Positions 33,174-42,728 of a stretch of 64,000 nt of DNA are shown here, piece after piece. The position numbers and the translations under genes are program-made. Each line of letters starts with the position of its first letter. Position 1 is the stretch's first letter. Source of the stretch: an uncultured Sphingobacteriales bacterium (lineage in GTDB: Bacteria > Bacteroidota > Bacteroidia > Chitinophagales > Chitinophagaceae); the NCBI GenBank assembly GCA_937991535.1, contig CALKHN010000013.1, forward strand, positions 238,057 through 302,056, in the 5' to 3' direction. The notes below the pieces were generated by a model that made no database searches, was not told where the DNA came from, and saw nothing but the letters and a program-made list of their open reading frames with translations.

Positions 33174-35267
33174 TTATGGTTTAGGTATGATTTCAGCAGG
33201 CGGTACACCAGCGCTTATACCGCCGCCTTCTGAACCATTGGACGAAGATGGATTTTCATCGTGATGGTGGTGATCGTGCACTACGTCTGCCGGTTTCTTT
33301 TCCTCGAAAGGACGTTTACCGATCAACTGCTCCAGGTCGCTTTGAAAAAGTACTTCCCGGGTCAACAGTTCTTTTGCAATTATTTCAACCTGTGCCTTTT
33401 TTTCCATCAGCAGATTTTTGGTTCTGCTGTATTCTTCATCTATCAGCTTTCTTACTTCTTCGTCAATTATTCTGCCTGTTTCCTCGCTAAATGGTTTGGT
33501 AAAATAATTTTCCTGCTGGGGGTCGTAATAACTGATGTTTCCAAGCTTCTCGTTCATACCATATATAGTAATCATGGAGTAAGCAATTTTGGTTACCTGC
33601 TGCAAATCGTTGCTGGCGCCGGTTGAAATTTTTCCAAAGAAAATCTCTTCACTCGCTCTTCCGCCCAGGGTCATAGCAACCTGATCTTTTAATTGATCTG
33701 TATTATAGAGATACTGCTCTTTGGGTGTATACTGCGCATATCCCAGTGCCGCCGTACCTCGGGGAACAATGGTAACTTTCAGTAAAGGATAAGCATGTTC
33801 GAGGAACCATCCGCAAATGGCATGTCCTGCTTCATGGTAAGCAATGATTTCCTTTTCATCAGGAGAGATGATCTTGTTTTTCTTTTCCAGTCCGCCAATT
33901 ACACGGTCTATCGCATCCTGGAAATCATTCATTTCTACTTCGGTTTTGCCTTTACGGGCTGCTATTAATGCGGCTTCATTACACACATTGGCAATATCTG
34001 CGCCGGCAAAGCCAGGGGTTTGTTCGGCCAATTTAAATACATCCAGCTTTGCCGATTTTTTTATGGGCTTTAAATGTACGTGAAATATTTCCTCCCTACC
34101 TCTTACATCGGGTTTATCAATGGTGATCTGCCTGTCGAAACGGCCCGGGCGCAATAAGGCGCTGTCCAGCACATCCGGCCTGTTGGTGGCTGCCAGAATA
34201 ATAATACCGCTGTCTGTTCCAAATCCATCCATTTCTACCAGTAGCTGGTTAAGCGTATTCTCTCTTTCATCATTGCTCATCATCACATTTTTTCCTCTCG
34301 CCCTGCCTATTGCATCTATTTCATCTATGAATATGATACAAGGCGCCTTTTCCCTTGCCTGCTTAAACAAATCCCGTACTCTGCTTGCTCCTACGCCTAC
34401 AAACATTTCTACAAAATCAGATCCGCTCAAACTAAAGAACGGTACCTGAGCTTCCCCAGCCATAGCTTTTGCCAGCAGGGTTTTACCTGTGCCCGGTGCT
34501 CCCACAAGCAAAGCACCTTTTGGAATTTTACCTCCGAGGGCCGTATATTTTTTGGGATTCTTTAAAAAATCAACAATTTCCATTACTTCCTGCTTGGCTT
34601 CTTCCAGCCCGGCCACATCGGCAAATGTGATATTTACTCTAGTACCTTTCTCAAACAGGGTGGCCTTGGATTTACCAATGCTGAAAATACCGCCGGGTCC
34701 GCCACCGCCGCCGGGGCCACCCACCTTACGCATCATTAAAATAAACAGAAGGGCAAACATGAGCAAGGGAAATATATAGCTGAGCAAAGACCCAAACCAT
34801 TCCGATTCACTCACAATTTTAACAGGAACTTCCTTTACCTCCTGATGCTCTTTATAAAATTCAGCAAGCGTTGTACCTGTGTATGTTTTTGCATCCGGGA
34901 TTTCAAATTGAAAATGAGGACCATCTGTTTTGGCAACAATAGCCCACCTGTCTCCCAAAAGCTCTTTGTATATAGGCTTATTAAGACTGTCTTTATTTAT
35001 AAAAACTCTAACTACATCTTTATTGCGTACCAGCTCCAGCTTCTGAATATCATTTTTAACAAGCATTTCATTGCGGAACTGAAGATCCGATATTACTGTG
35101 GCCGTTGGAGTAGCCCCATTGTATAACTGATATCCTACCAGCAAAAGCGCAACAATGCCATAAATCCAATATATGCTGAATTTCGGACCACGACGCGGAG
35201 ACTTGTCATCTCCCTCTGGTCGCTTATTGAACCCCGGTATTTTACCCTGATTATTATCCTGTGCCAT
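33174..35267 (-). CDS. ftsH: ATP-dependent zinc metalloprotease FtsH
   Basis: 697 residues. Two membrane segments bracket a periplasmic domain in the first 190 residues. A Gly/Pro-rich linker (GGPGGGGGPGG) follows. The AAA module has Walker A GAPGTGKT, Walker B IIFIDEIDA and the pore motif FVEMFVGVGASRVRDLF. The M41 protease has HEAGH at residues 478-482. The C-terminus is His-rich (DHHHHDE). It degrades misassembled membrane proteins and short-lived cytosolic proteins; in E. coli it controls LpxC, and lpxH is two genes downstream here. The operon runs rsfS-ftsH-LUD-lpxH. Confidence 0.98.
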   Translation of the reverse strand: MAQDNNQGKIPGFNKRPEGDDKSPRRGPKFSIYWIYGIVALLLVGYQLYNGATPTATVISDLQFRNEMLVKNDIQKLELVRNKDVVRVFINKDSLNKPIYKELLGDRWAIVAKTDGPHFQFEIPDAKTYTGTTLAEFYKEHQEVKEVPVKIVSESEWFGSLLSYIFPLLMFALLFILMMRKVGGPGGGGGPGGIFSIGKSKATLFEKGTRVNITFADVAGLEEAKQEVMEIVDFLKNPKKYTALGGKIPKGALLVGAPGTGKTLLAKAMAGEAQVPFFSLSGSDFVEMFVGVGASRVRDLFKQAREKAPCIIFIDEIDAIGRARGKNVMMSNDERENTLNQLLVEMDGFGTDSGIIILAATNRPDVLDSALLRPGRFDRQITIDKPDVRGREEIFHVHLKPIKKSAKLDVFKLAEQTPGFAGADIANVCNEAALIAARKGKTEVEMNDFQDAIDRVIGGLEKKNKIISPDEKEIIAYHEAGHAICGWFLEHAYPLLKVTIVPRGTAALGYAQYTPKEQYLYNTDQLKDQVAMTLGGRASEEIFFGKISTGASNDLQQVTKIAYSMITIYGMNEKLGNISYYDPQQENYFTKPFSEETGRIIDEEVRKLIDEEYSRTKNLLMEKKAQVEIIAKELLTREVLFQSDLEQLIGKRPFEEKKPADVVHDHHHHDENPSSSNGSEGGGISAGVPPAEIIPKP

Positions 35268-35355
35268 AAACTTCTTCGCTTAAATATTTAAATTAATATA
35301 AAAACCGGATATCCCCAGTTAAACATACAAAATATAATTACCGTTGTTTTTCGGA

Positions 35356-35757
35356 TTATGCATCATGTTCTATATGATCGCCATCGTTCCACATTTCTTC
35401 CAGCTTATAAAACTTTCGTGTTTCGGGCTGAAAAATATGCACTACAATGTTTACATAGTCTATAAGTACCCATTGCAAGCCCTGGTAACCTTCGTGGTGA
35501 TACGGCAGTTCGCCTGTGTTTTTCTTCACTTCGGATTCAACTGCATCAGCAATTGCCCTAACCTGCACATTGCTGGTAGCCTCGCAAACGATAAAGAAAT
35601 CCGCAACGGCTTCATGTATTCTGCGCAGATCAAGCGAAACAATATTCTCTCCCTTTTTTTGACGGATGGCGCTGATGATGGTTTTAAATAGCTTACTATT
35701 CCTCGTCAACCTGGCTGCACGTTTGGGCCGCGCAGTTAACACCTGTAATGCTGCCAA
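35356..35757 (-). CDS. rsfS: Ribosome silencing factor RsfS
   Basis: 133 residues, the normal size. The DUF143 landmarks are clear: KGENIVSLDLRRIHEAVADF, FIVCEATSNVQVRAIADAVE, and HEGYQGLQWVLIDYVNIVVH, then IFQPETRKFY. It binds ribosomal protein uL14 and blocks subunit joining in starved cells. No ATG stands near the N-terminus; TTG at 35757 gives the expected length and begins MAALQVL. It is the first gene of the run with ftsH and diverges from birA. Confidence 0.93.
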   Translation of the reverse strand: MAALQVLTARPKRAARLTRNSKLFKTIISAIRQKKGENIVSLDLRRIHEAVADFFIVCEATSNVQVRAIADAVESEVKKNTGELPYHHEGYQGLQWVLIDYVNIVVHIFQPETRKFYKLEEMWNDGDHIEHDA

Positions 35758-35893
35758 TAGAAATCAATTTTAGATTTACCCCTTCTTTTGGAGTTGATTT
35801 GATTATATTTTAAAAGCATCGCCTTACGACTGCTTATTTGTTTTTTCAATTATCTAACTTGCTCAAAAATAGCAATTAATTCGGTATTCTCTT

Positions 35894-36637
35894 ATGCAAT
35901 CCTTAGGACATTCTTTTACCGTAATACCCAGTATTGACAGTACCAACAACTATGCCATGCAAATGGTTCATGCCCGTTTGGCAAAGCACGGTGATACATG
36001 GTTTGCATTAGAGCAAACAAAGGGTAAAGGTCAAAGAGGTAGAAGCTGGCTGAGCAGCAAGGGCGAAAACATTATTTTAAGCCTCGTTTTACAGCCCGGT
36101 TTTTTAGTTCCCATGCAGTCTTTTTTATTAAATGCCGCCATTGCACTGGGCACATATGACTTTTTTCAAAAATACGCGGGCGCTCAAACCCGAATTAAAT
36201 GGCCAAACGACATATACTGGTGTGACAGAAAGGCAGGTGGGATATTAATAGAGAACATCATAAGATCCGAACACTGGTTGTTTGCTGTTACAGGAATTGG
36301 CCTTAACATTAACCAGGTTAGTTTCCCGGAAGATTTACAAAAGGCTATATCGCTCAGGGAAATAACAGGCAAAAATTTTGAGGTGATAGAAGGGGCAAGG
36401 GAACTTTGCTTTTTCCTGGAACAACGATATAACGCGCTGAAAGCAGGAAACCAAAAACAAATTTTAGAAGACTATGGACAGGCAATGTATAAGCTAAATG
36501 AAAAGATTAAATTTAAAAAAAATGGAGTTTTGATAGAAGCGCTTGTGAAGGGAGTTACCGCAGACGGGCTGCTGATGGTTGAAACGGACAATGGGGAACA
36601 GGAATGGCTATGGGGAACGGCAGAATGGATAGTATAA
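35894..36637 (+). CDS. birA: Biotin--[acetyl-CoA-carboxylase] ligase
   Basis: 247 residues, the form without an N-terminal DNA-binding domain. The BirA signature is present: SIDSTNNYAM, EQTKGKGQRGRSWLSSKGEN (biotinyl-AMP loop GxGxxGRxW), IKWPNDIYW, KAGGILIE and GIGLNIN. It joins biotin to the carrier subunit of acetyl-CoA carboxylase and related enzymes in the cytosol. Without the helix-turn-helix it should not act as a repressor. It diverges from rsfS and precedes the LON-domain gene by about 50 bp. Confidence 0.96.
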   Translation: MQSLGHSFTVIPSIDSTNNYAMQMVHARLAKHGDTWFALEQTKGKGQRGRSWLSSKGENIILSLVLQPGFLVPMQSFLLNAAIALGTYDFFQKYAGAQTRIKWPNDIYWCDRKAGGILIENIIRSEHWLFAVTGIGLNINQVSFPEDLQKAISLREITGKNFEVIEGARELCFFLEQRYNALKAGNQKQILEDYGQAMYKLNEKIKFKKNGVLIEALVKGVTADGLLMVETDNGEQEWLWGTAEWIV

Positions 36638-36688
36638 GCCCGGTCATGCAAAGGGGAATTGCATTTCTTATTCAGCAACTTACAATCA

Positions 36689-37324
36689 ATGACCAATTTC
36701 ATACCTATTTTTCCATTAAACATTGTAGTATTTCCGGGGGAAGAAGTGAACCTCCATATTTTTGAGCCCCGCTATAAACAATTGATCAAAGAATGTTTCA
36801 GCGACGTAAAACCGTTTGGTATACCCGCCGTTATTAATCAACAGATTGGTGAAATAGGTACTTTGGTTAAAGTTCAGGAATTGGTAAAAGTGTATGATAA
36901 TGGAGAAATGGATATCCGTACGAAAGGAGTAACGGTTTTTCGCTTACTGGAACTCATCAAAAGAATTCCCGATAAGTTGTACAGTGGCGCTATTGTTCAC
37001 TATCCCCCCACCAATGAAAACGGAAGTAAACTGTTGATGAAAAAAGTATTGGAACGGTTAAGGGAAATGCACGGGCTTTTAAAAATTACTAAACCATTTA
37101 ATAAACCGGATGAAAAATTAAGCGCTTATGATATTGCGCATCATGCCGGGCTTTCTATTGAGGAGGAGCAGGAACTGCTTGGGCTCACACAGGAAATACA
37201 AAGGCAGGAATATTTAAAGCGGCATCTCAATAAAATGATATCCGTGTTAACCGAAACAGAGGCATTAAAGGAAAAGATAAAACTAAACGGGCATTTTAAA
37301 AATGCCGGATCTATGGAATTATGA
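36689..37324 (+). CDS. LON peptidase substrate-binding (LAN) domain protein
   Basis: 211 residues from the ATG at 36689 (MTNFIPIFPLNIVVFPGEEV); an earlier in-frame ATG at 36659 adds ten unlikely residues. IFPLNIVVFPGE and LHIFEPRYKQLI are the typical start of the N-terminal domain of Lon protease, followed by a helical part. The AAA and serine-protease domains of Lon are absent, as in other stand-alone members. It is probably cytosolic; the role of such proteins is not established. It follows birA closely and may share its transcript. Confidence 0.88.
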   Translation: MTNFIPIFPLNIVVFPGEEVNLHIFEPRYKQLIKECFSDVKPFGIPAVINQQIGEIGTLVKVQELVKVYDNGEMDIRTKGVTVFRLLELIKRIPDKLYSGAIVHYPPTNENGSKLLMKKVLERLREMHGLLKITKPFNKPDEKLSAYDIAHHAGLSIEEEQELLGLTQEIQRQEYLKRHLNKMISVLTETEALKEKIKLNGHFKNAGSMEL

Positions 37325-37329
37325 AGAGG

Positions 37330-37440
37330 CTATCAGGTATTAGCCGTCAGCGATCAGATCAGTACTTCTAATAATAACAAATTGAATACTTCTTTTCACT
37401 TCCAGCTTATGGCTGAAGGCTGATTGCTGAAAGCCTTCTG
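37330..37440. repeat. Degenerate intergenic repeats, type B
   Basis: Two stretches, 37330-37360 (ATCAGGTATTAGCCGTCAGC) and 37403-37440 (CAGCTTATGGCTGAAGGCTG and on), are made of GCTGA/TTAGCC words related to those at 7464 and 13591. They fill the gap between the LON-domain gene and the end of rho. Confidence 0.6.
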
Positions 37441-37445
37441 CCTGA

Positions 37446-39104
37446 TCAGCTATTCATACTGGCCAAAAACTCCTGGTTGTCTTTTGTTCCTCTCATGCGT
37501 TTCAGCAATTCATTCATCGCTTCTTCTGCATTCATGTCTGCCAGGTAGTTACGAAGCAAATGCATTCTTTTCAATACATCCTTATCCAGCAGCAGGTCTT
37601 CCCTGCGGGTAGAAGAGGCCACCAGGTCAATGGCAGGAAATATGCGCCTGTTAGCCAACCGTCTGTCTAACTGCAGTTCCATATTACCGGTTCCTTTGAA
37701 TTCTTCAAAGATTACTTCATCCATTTTTGAACCGGTATCTATTAATGCAGTAGCCAGTATGGTTAATGATCCGCCGTTCTCAATTTTTCTTGCAGCACCA
37801 AAAAATTGTTTTGGTTTTTGCATGGCATTGGCTTCCACACCGCCCGATAATACCTTACCGGATGCAGGTGCTACCGTATTGTGCGCACGGGCCAAACGGG
37901 TAATAGAGTCAAGCAATATAACCACATCATGGCCGCATTCTACCAGGCGTTTTGCTTTTTGCAGTGCTATGGTAGAAACCTTAACATGCTTTTCAGCCGG
38001 TTCATCAAAGGTGGAAGCGATAACCTCAGCTCTCACACTTCTTTCCATGTCGGTTACTTCTTCCGGACGTTCGTCAACCAACACGATCATCATATAACAC
38101 TCCGGATGATTTTCGGCAATTGCATTGGCTATATCTTTCAGCAAAACCGTTTTACCGGTTTTGGGTTGAGCCACAATCAATCCGCGCTGCCCCTTGCCTA
38201 TTGGTGTAAACAAATCTATTATCCGTGTGCTTAATGTAGTAGGCTGCGTGAAAAGGTTCATCTTTTCGAAAGGAAACAATGGCGTAAGGTAATCGAATGG
38301 TACTCTGTCTCTCACTTCTTCAGGTGATTTGGCATTGATCGTTTCAACCTTAAGAAGAGCAAAGTACTTCTCTCCCTCTTTCGGGGGACGTACTGCCCCC
38401 GACACAGTATCGCCGGTTTTTAATCCAAACAATTTTATCTGCGATGGAGAAACATAAATATCATCGGGAGAGGAAAGATAATTGTAATCACTGCTTCTTA
38501 AAAAACCATATCCGTCGGGCATCATTTCCAAAACGCCTTCACTCATTATTACGCCGTCGAACTCAATGTTAAAGTTCTGTTCGCGACGGTTTGGATACTG
38601 CCTGCGCTCCGACTGTGATTCTTCGGCAGGCGCCTCTTCGGGCTGGGGTGCTTCCTCTTCAGCCGACTGGCTTTCCTGCTCCTGCTGTTCTTCTTTTTCA
38701 GCAGCAGCAAGAGCGGCAGCTTCCTGTTCCCGTTTTTTTGCAATTTGTTCAGGGGTTTCTTCCTGAAAAAGTTTTGGCTTTTTTACTATTTTTCTATCCG
38801 ATTTTTTTTCCGGTTCGGCGGCTACAATCTTTCTTTTCCTGGCGGGTGCAGTTGATTTTTCCGGTTCGGATTCTACAAGCGCTTCTTCGGTACTGTTGGC
38901 CGTTGTTGTTTTAACAACACGCTTGCGCTTCCCTTTTTCTTCTGTGCCTTTGGCTTCAGCACTGTTTTCTATAGCCTGTTTATCTAATATTTTATAGATG
39001 AGTTCCTGTTTATCGAGTTTTTTAGCGTTAGCAATGCTCAATTGCTCGGCAATATCAAGCAGCTCAGGAACGAGCATATCATTCAGTTGCAGAATGTCGT
39101 ACAT
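37446..39104 (-). CDS. rho: Transcription termination factor Rho
   Basis: 552 residues. An N-terminal SAP-like helical region (MYDILQLNDMLVPELLDIAE) is followed by a long charged, Glu/Ala/Lys-rich extension (about 60-170) as usual in Bacteroidota. Then come the RNA-binding cold-shock fold (GVLEMMPDGYGFLRSSDYNY, SPDDIYVSPSQIKLFGLKTG) and the hexameric RecA-type ATPase (GQRGLIVAQPKTGKTVLLKD, VLVDERPEEVTDMERSV). It ends transcription at C-rich unstructured RNA. The gene is monocistronic. Confidence 0.98.
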   Translation of the reverse strand: MYDILQLNDMLVPELLDIAEQLSIANAKKLDKQELIYKILDKQAIENSAEAKGTEEKGKRKRVVKTTTANSTEEALVESEPEKSTAPARKRKIVAAEPEKKSDRKIVKKPKLFQEETPEQIAKKREQEAAALAAAEKEEQQEQESQSAEEEAPQPEEAPAEESQSERRQYPNRREQNFNIEFDGVIMSEGVLEMMPDGYGFLRSSDYNYLSSPDDIYVSPSQIKLFGLKTGDTVSGAVRPPKEGEKYFALLKVETINAKSPEEVRDRVPFDYLTPLFPFEKMNLFTQPTTLSTRIIDLFTPIGKGQRGLIVAQPKTGKTVLLKDIANAIAENHPECYMMIVLVDERPEEVTDMERSVRAEVIASTFDEPAEKHVKVSTIALQKAKRLVECGHDVVILLDSITRLARAHNTVAPASGKVLSGGVEANAMQKPKQFFGAARKIENGGSLTILATALIDTGSKMDEVIFEEFKGTGNMELQLDRRLANRRIFPAIDLVASSTRREDLLLDKDVLKRMHLLRNYLADMNAEEAMNELLKRMRGTKDNQEFLASMNS

Positions 39105-39305
39105 AAATATACTTAGCGGTTTAACCTCTTATCAAAAACACCTTGATAATTTGAAAGAGAAATGTGAAATGAATTTTTGGTTGAATGAAATTGGTGCGGA
39201 ATGGCTAAAACTGATAAAATCCCGGAGCTTGGTAAGAACTGATCAGTTCGATTCCGTGGCAATAATACATCAAATTTCCGGAATCTAAAAAAATTTTTAC
39301 TCCCT

Positions 39306-39313
39306 TATCTTTG
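39306..39313 (+). promoter_or_regulatory. -7 box of the asnS promoter
   Basis: TATCTTTG is a perfect TAnnTTTG about 55 nt before the ATG at 39368. No good -33 element. Confidence 0.5.
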
Positions 39314-39367
39314 TGCGCTTTCATTGTTAAAGTACATTTTAGCGAAGGCCTGATTAAAAAGAATCAT

Positions 39368-40804
39368 ATGTTCAACAAAAGAATTAAAATAAAGCAACTG
39401 CTGCTCCTGGAGCCAGGCAGCCAGCAAGTTACGGTTATGGGTTGGGTACGCAGTTTTAGAAATACCCAGTTCATTGCACTTAACGACGGTTCTACCAATA
39501 ATAATCTGCAGGTGGTTGCTGAACTGGGAAAATTCGACGAAGCCATATTGAAACGCATCACCATTGCTGCCTCTTTAAAGGTTACCGGCGTAGTTATCCC
39601 TTCCCCGGGTAAGGGCCAAAAGCTGGAATTAAAAGCCACGGTCATAGAGATTCTGGGCGACAGCGACGCAGAAAAATACCCGCTCCAGCCCAAAAAACAT
39701 AGTCTTGAGTTTTTAAGAGAGATCGCTCACCTGCGCTTTCGTACCAATACGTTTGGCGCAGTATTTAGGGTGCGGCACAGCTTAGCCTTTGCTGTACACC
39801 AGTTTTTTAACGAGCGGGGATTCGTGTACCTGCATACACCCGTTATTACGGCCAGCGATGCCGAAGGCGCAGGTGAAATGTTCAGAGTAACTACTTTGCC
39901 CGCTCAAAACCCTCCGCTAACCGATGATGGCACTATTAATTACAAAGAAGATTTTTTTGGACGTGCCACAAACCTTACAGTAAGCGGTCAGTTGGAAGGC
40001 GAGCTTGGCGCCACTGCGCTGGGTGAAATATATACGTTCGGACCTACTTTCCGGGCCGAAAATTCAAACACCCCCCGGCACCTGGCGGAGTTTTGGATGA
40101 TTGAGCCTGAAATGGCTTTTTGCGACCTGGAAGATAATATGAACCTGGCCGAGGAATTCATCAAATATATTATTCGCTATGCCATGGAGCATAACCCCGA
40201 CGACCTGGCGTTTTTAGCGCAACGCCTGGCGGATGAAGAAAAACAACTGCCACAGGACAAACGCAGCGAACTGGGATTGATAGAAAAATTAGACTTTGTA
40301 CTCAACAATGATTTTGAAAGGATTACTTACACACAGGCTATTGATATTTTATTACAGTCGCCTGCCTACAAAAAAAAGAAGTTCCAGTACGAAGTAAAGT
40401 GGGGCATTGATATGCAAAGCGAGCACGAAAGATACCTGGTGGAAAAGCATTTTAAGAAGCCGGTTATTGTTACGGATTACCCGATGGATATAAAAGCATT
40501 TTACATGCGCCGGAACGATGATGGCAAAACCGTTGCCGCCATGGATATTTTGGCGCCCGGCATTGGCGAAATTGTTGGCGGCTCACAGCGTGAAGAACGT
40601 CTGGATAAGTTGCTGCAACGCATGGAAGCCATGCATGTACCCGCGGAAGAATTATGGTGGTACTTAGATACCCGCCGCTTTGGTACCGTGCCCCACGCCG
40701 GCTTTGGACTGGGCTTTGAACGCATGGTACAGTTCGTTACCGGCATGAGCAATATCCGCGACGCCATTGCTTTCCCGAGAACGCCGGGAAGTGCGGAGTT
40801 TTAG
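39368..40804 (+). CDS. asnS: Asparagine--tRNA ligase
   Basis: 478 residues from the ATG at 39368 (MFNKRIKIKQLLLL); 19 earlier in-frame codons lie in the leader. The OB-fold anticodon-binding domain (VTVMGWVRSFRNTQFIALND) is followed by the class II catalytic core with motif 2 (FGPTFRAENSNTPRHLAEFW) and motif 3 (GFGLGFERMVQFVTGMSNIR). FRAENSNTPRHLAEFWMIEP distinguishes AsnRS from AspRS. It charges tRNA-Asn in the cytosol. Transcribed alone from a -7 box in the 5' region. Confidence 0.97.
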   Translation: MFNKRIKIKQLLLLEPGSQQVTVMGWVRSFRNTQFIALNDGSTNNNLQVVAELGKFDEAILKRITIAASLKVTGVVIPSPGKGQKLELKATVIEILGDSDAEKYPLQPKKHSLEFLREIAHLRFRTNTFGAVFRVRHSLAFAVHQFFNERGFVYLHTPVITASDAEGAGEMFRVTTLPAQNPPLTDDGTINYKEDFFGRATNLTVSGQLEGELGATALGEIYTFGPTFRAENSNTPRHLAEFWMIEPEMAFCDLEDNMNLAEEFIKYIIRYAMEHNPDDLAFLAQRLADEEKQLPQDKRSELGLIEKLDFVLNNDFERITYTQAIDILLQSPAYKKKKFQYEVKWGIDMQSEHERYLVEKHFKKPVIVTDYPMDIKAFYMRRNDDGKTVAAMDILAPGIGEIVGGSQREERLDKLLQRMEAMHVPAEELWWYLDTRRFGTVPHAGFGLGFERMVQFVTGMSNIRDAIAFPRTPGSAEF

Positions 40805-40809
40805 GCAAT

Positions 40810-40867
40810 TTACAAAACGGTATGCCCTGCGGTAACGGTATCCCTGTATGGCGGCCACATTTTGTAA
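40810..40867. terminator. Long-range inverted repeat between asnS and mnmD
   Basis: TTACAAAA (40810-40817) pairs perfectly with TTTTGTAA (40860-40867), followed by a T-rich stretch. The 42-nt interior is GC-rich. It may be a shared structure ending both convergent genes; the wide loop makes it unlike a simple intrinsic terminator. Confidence 0.4.
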
Positions 40868-40882
40868 TTTTTATGCTGCATT

Positions 40883-41563
40883 TTATTCTTTTGGCTTCAC
40901 CGCTCTGATCATCTCGCGTTTATGCGCGGGGCCGGGCATTTTTTCAACCGAAAAACCCGCATCAGTCAAAGCGCGGCGCACAGCACCTTTGGAACAATAG
41001 GTTACAATTGAGCCGCCCGGTTCTATACAATTGAACATTTCCTTAAAAGTTTCAATTGTCCATAATTGAGGCTGTACGGTGGGCGCAAAGGCATCATAAT
41101 ATACCAGGTTAAATAATTTTGAAGGCTGAAACTGCTGTAGTGTTGTACAGTACCTGCATAAAGTAAACCGGGGCGAAATGGCAACCGGTTTGTTCCATGC
41201 AGCAGTATGCATATGCTCAAACGGTAACGCCAGATCCGGGCGGTGCAGTACCGTGCAATAATTTAAGCCCGCCCGCTCCTGCTCACTCAGCGGAAACGGT
41301 TCTATGGCATGGTAATGAATATTTAATTGAGTTTCTTCCGTTGCCTCCAGCGTTAGCAATGCATTGAGCCCTGTGCCAAAACCTATTTCAAGGATATTAA
41401 TAGATGCAGTATCTCTTTGCCTGATCATGTATTGCAAGCCGAACCGTATATATACATGCCTGCTTTCCTGTATTGCGCCGTACACGGAATGATAGGTTAC
41501 ATCAATATCCGATTCGAATATGGTGTGTGAACCGTCGGCTGTTATTTTCTTTTGTCGTTCCAT
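40883..41563 (-). CDS. mnmD: tRNA (5-methylaminomethyl-2-thiouridine)(34) methyltransferase
   Basis: 226 residues, matching the methyltransferase half of E. coli MnmC and lacking its FAD-dependent half. YHSVYGAIQESRHVYIRFGL, the SAM-binding NILEIGFGTGLNALLTLEA, YYDAFAPTVQPQLWTIETF and GGSIVTYCSKGAVRRAL are the DUF752/MnmD signature. It completes mnm5s2U at the wobble base of several tRNAs, a later step in the pathway that begins with MnmG, encoded 5 kb away. Without the oxidase part the aminomethyl branch must be supplied directly. Confidence 0.93.
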   Translation of the reverse strand: MERQKKITADGSHTIFESDIDVTYHSVYGAIQESRHVYIRFGLQYMIRQRDTASINILEIGFGTGLNALLTLEATEETQLNIHYHAIEPFPLSEQERAGLNYCTVLHRPDLALPFEHMHTAAWNKPVAISPRFTLCRYCTTLQQFQPSKLFNLVYYDAFAPTVQPQLWTIETFKEMFNCIEPGGSIVTYCSKGAVRRALTDAGFSVEKMPGPAHKREMIRAVKPKE

Positions 41564-41582
41564 GCGCTGAGAAAAGAACCAG

Positions 41583-41656
41583 GATACAAATCATAAATAA
41601 AATTCGAAGCAGGAAATCTGAAGCAAATACAACGATAAATTACAAACCATAAATCT
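41583..41656 (-). repeat. Degenerate intergenic repeat, type A, reversed
   Basis: Read on the minus strand, GATTTATGGTTTGTAATTTA and then GCTTCAGATTTCCTGCTTCG match the word order of 59331-59380 (GATTTGTAGTTTGTAATTTG, then GCTTCGGATTTC). It lies between the end of the universal stress gene and the start of mnmD. Confidence 0.5.
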
Positions 41657-41660
41657 TTAC

Positions 41661-42497
41661 TTATTCCTCCTCATGCACCGCCAAAATAGGGATATGCGAA
41701 TGAAAGGCCAGTTCTTTGGTATGACTTTTCTGAAACAGCGATTCCAATAAACGATGCTTGCGGGGTATTACAATAAGCAGGTCAAGATTATTGTTTTCAG
41801 CAAACGCATTAATGCCATTAACCACATCGGGGTTATCAATAAAAAAATATTGAGGATGGGTTTCTCCCAGCAGGTCATCCAATAAGGCAGACTGTTCCTC
41901 TGTATTACCCGTTGCAGCATTCTTTTTATCATCAACATTCAAAACACTCATGGTTGCATCAAATGTTTTTACCCACTCTTTTATATATGCCGCAGGCGTG
42001 GTTTCTACAAGTTTTTTAAAATCGCAGGCAAATCCTATTTTGTGTATTCCTTTAAAAATTGCTCCCGGCGGAACAACAAGAACAGGCCAGGTTAACCGCC
42101 TGATCACCGATAATGTAGCACTACCCACCAACAGCCTTTCTACAAATCCGCTGCCTTTCGTTCCCATAACAATGGCAAAGGGTTGTGTGGCAGCACAAAT
42201 TGTTTCCAGCTCATCTGCCAGGTCGCCCAATTTTACTTCAGCATCTATTGTTACATTTCCCGAAGAAGTACGCTCTACCAGCTCTTTTAATTCCTGTAGT
42301 CTTTCTCTGTTGATCTTTTCCAGTTCACCAATGTCCATAAGCGGAAGCGGAATATCGCTGTTGTTATACGACACAGGCATCTGGTATACATGCAGCAGCA
42401 TAATGCGGGCATGAATAACCTGGGCCATATTTAAAGCATAATGCATGGCATTGATAGCCACCGGGGAAAAATCTGTGGGTACAATAATTGTTTTCAT
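41661..42497 (-). CDS. Universal stress protein, tandem-domain form
   Basis: 278 residues from the ATG at 42497 (MKTIIVPTDFSPVAINAMHY). The first UspA domain (about 1-145) ends with the nucleotide-binding pattern GTKGSGFVERLLVGSATLSV followed by LVVPPGA. The second (about 150-278) is more degenerate and lacks that G-2x-G-9x-G-(S/T) loop. Tandem Usp proteins are common in Bacteroidota and are linked to stress survival. Cytosolic. Monocistronic and divergent from chrA. Confidence 0.92.
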   Translation of the reverse strand: MKTIIVPTDFSPVAINAMHYALNMAQVIHARIMLLHVYQMPVSYNNSDIPLPLMDIGELEKINRERLQELKELVERTSSGNVTIDAEVKLGDLADELETICAATQPFAIVMGTKGSGFVERLLVGSATLSVIRRLTWPVLVVPPGAIFKGIHKIGFACDFKKLVETTPAAYIKEWVKTFDATMSVLNVDDKKNAATGNTEEQSALLDDLLGETHPQYFFIDNPDVVNGINAFAENNNLDLLIVIPRKHRLLESLFQKSHTKELAFHSHIPILAVHEEE

Positions 42498-42728
42498 CAG
42501 ATTGTTTTTACACAAATAAAAATGATACCGGCAGTTGGTTGCCGAAGACTTTTATTTACATGCATATTTCTTTGAAATACAATTTTAAAAGAATTGATGC
42601 TAATTTCATATAAAATTCCAGTATTTATTACGCAAAGCAACCTAAATCTTACACAGATACAACCGCAGGTGAATATTTAGATGAGAGACTAAGAGAAATA
42701 GGACTTAAAAAATGAGGATTACTTTTTA

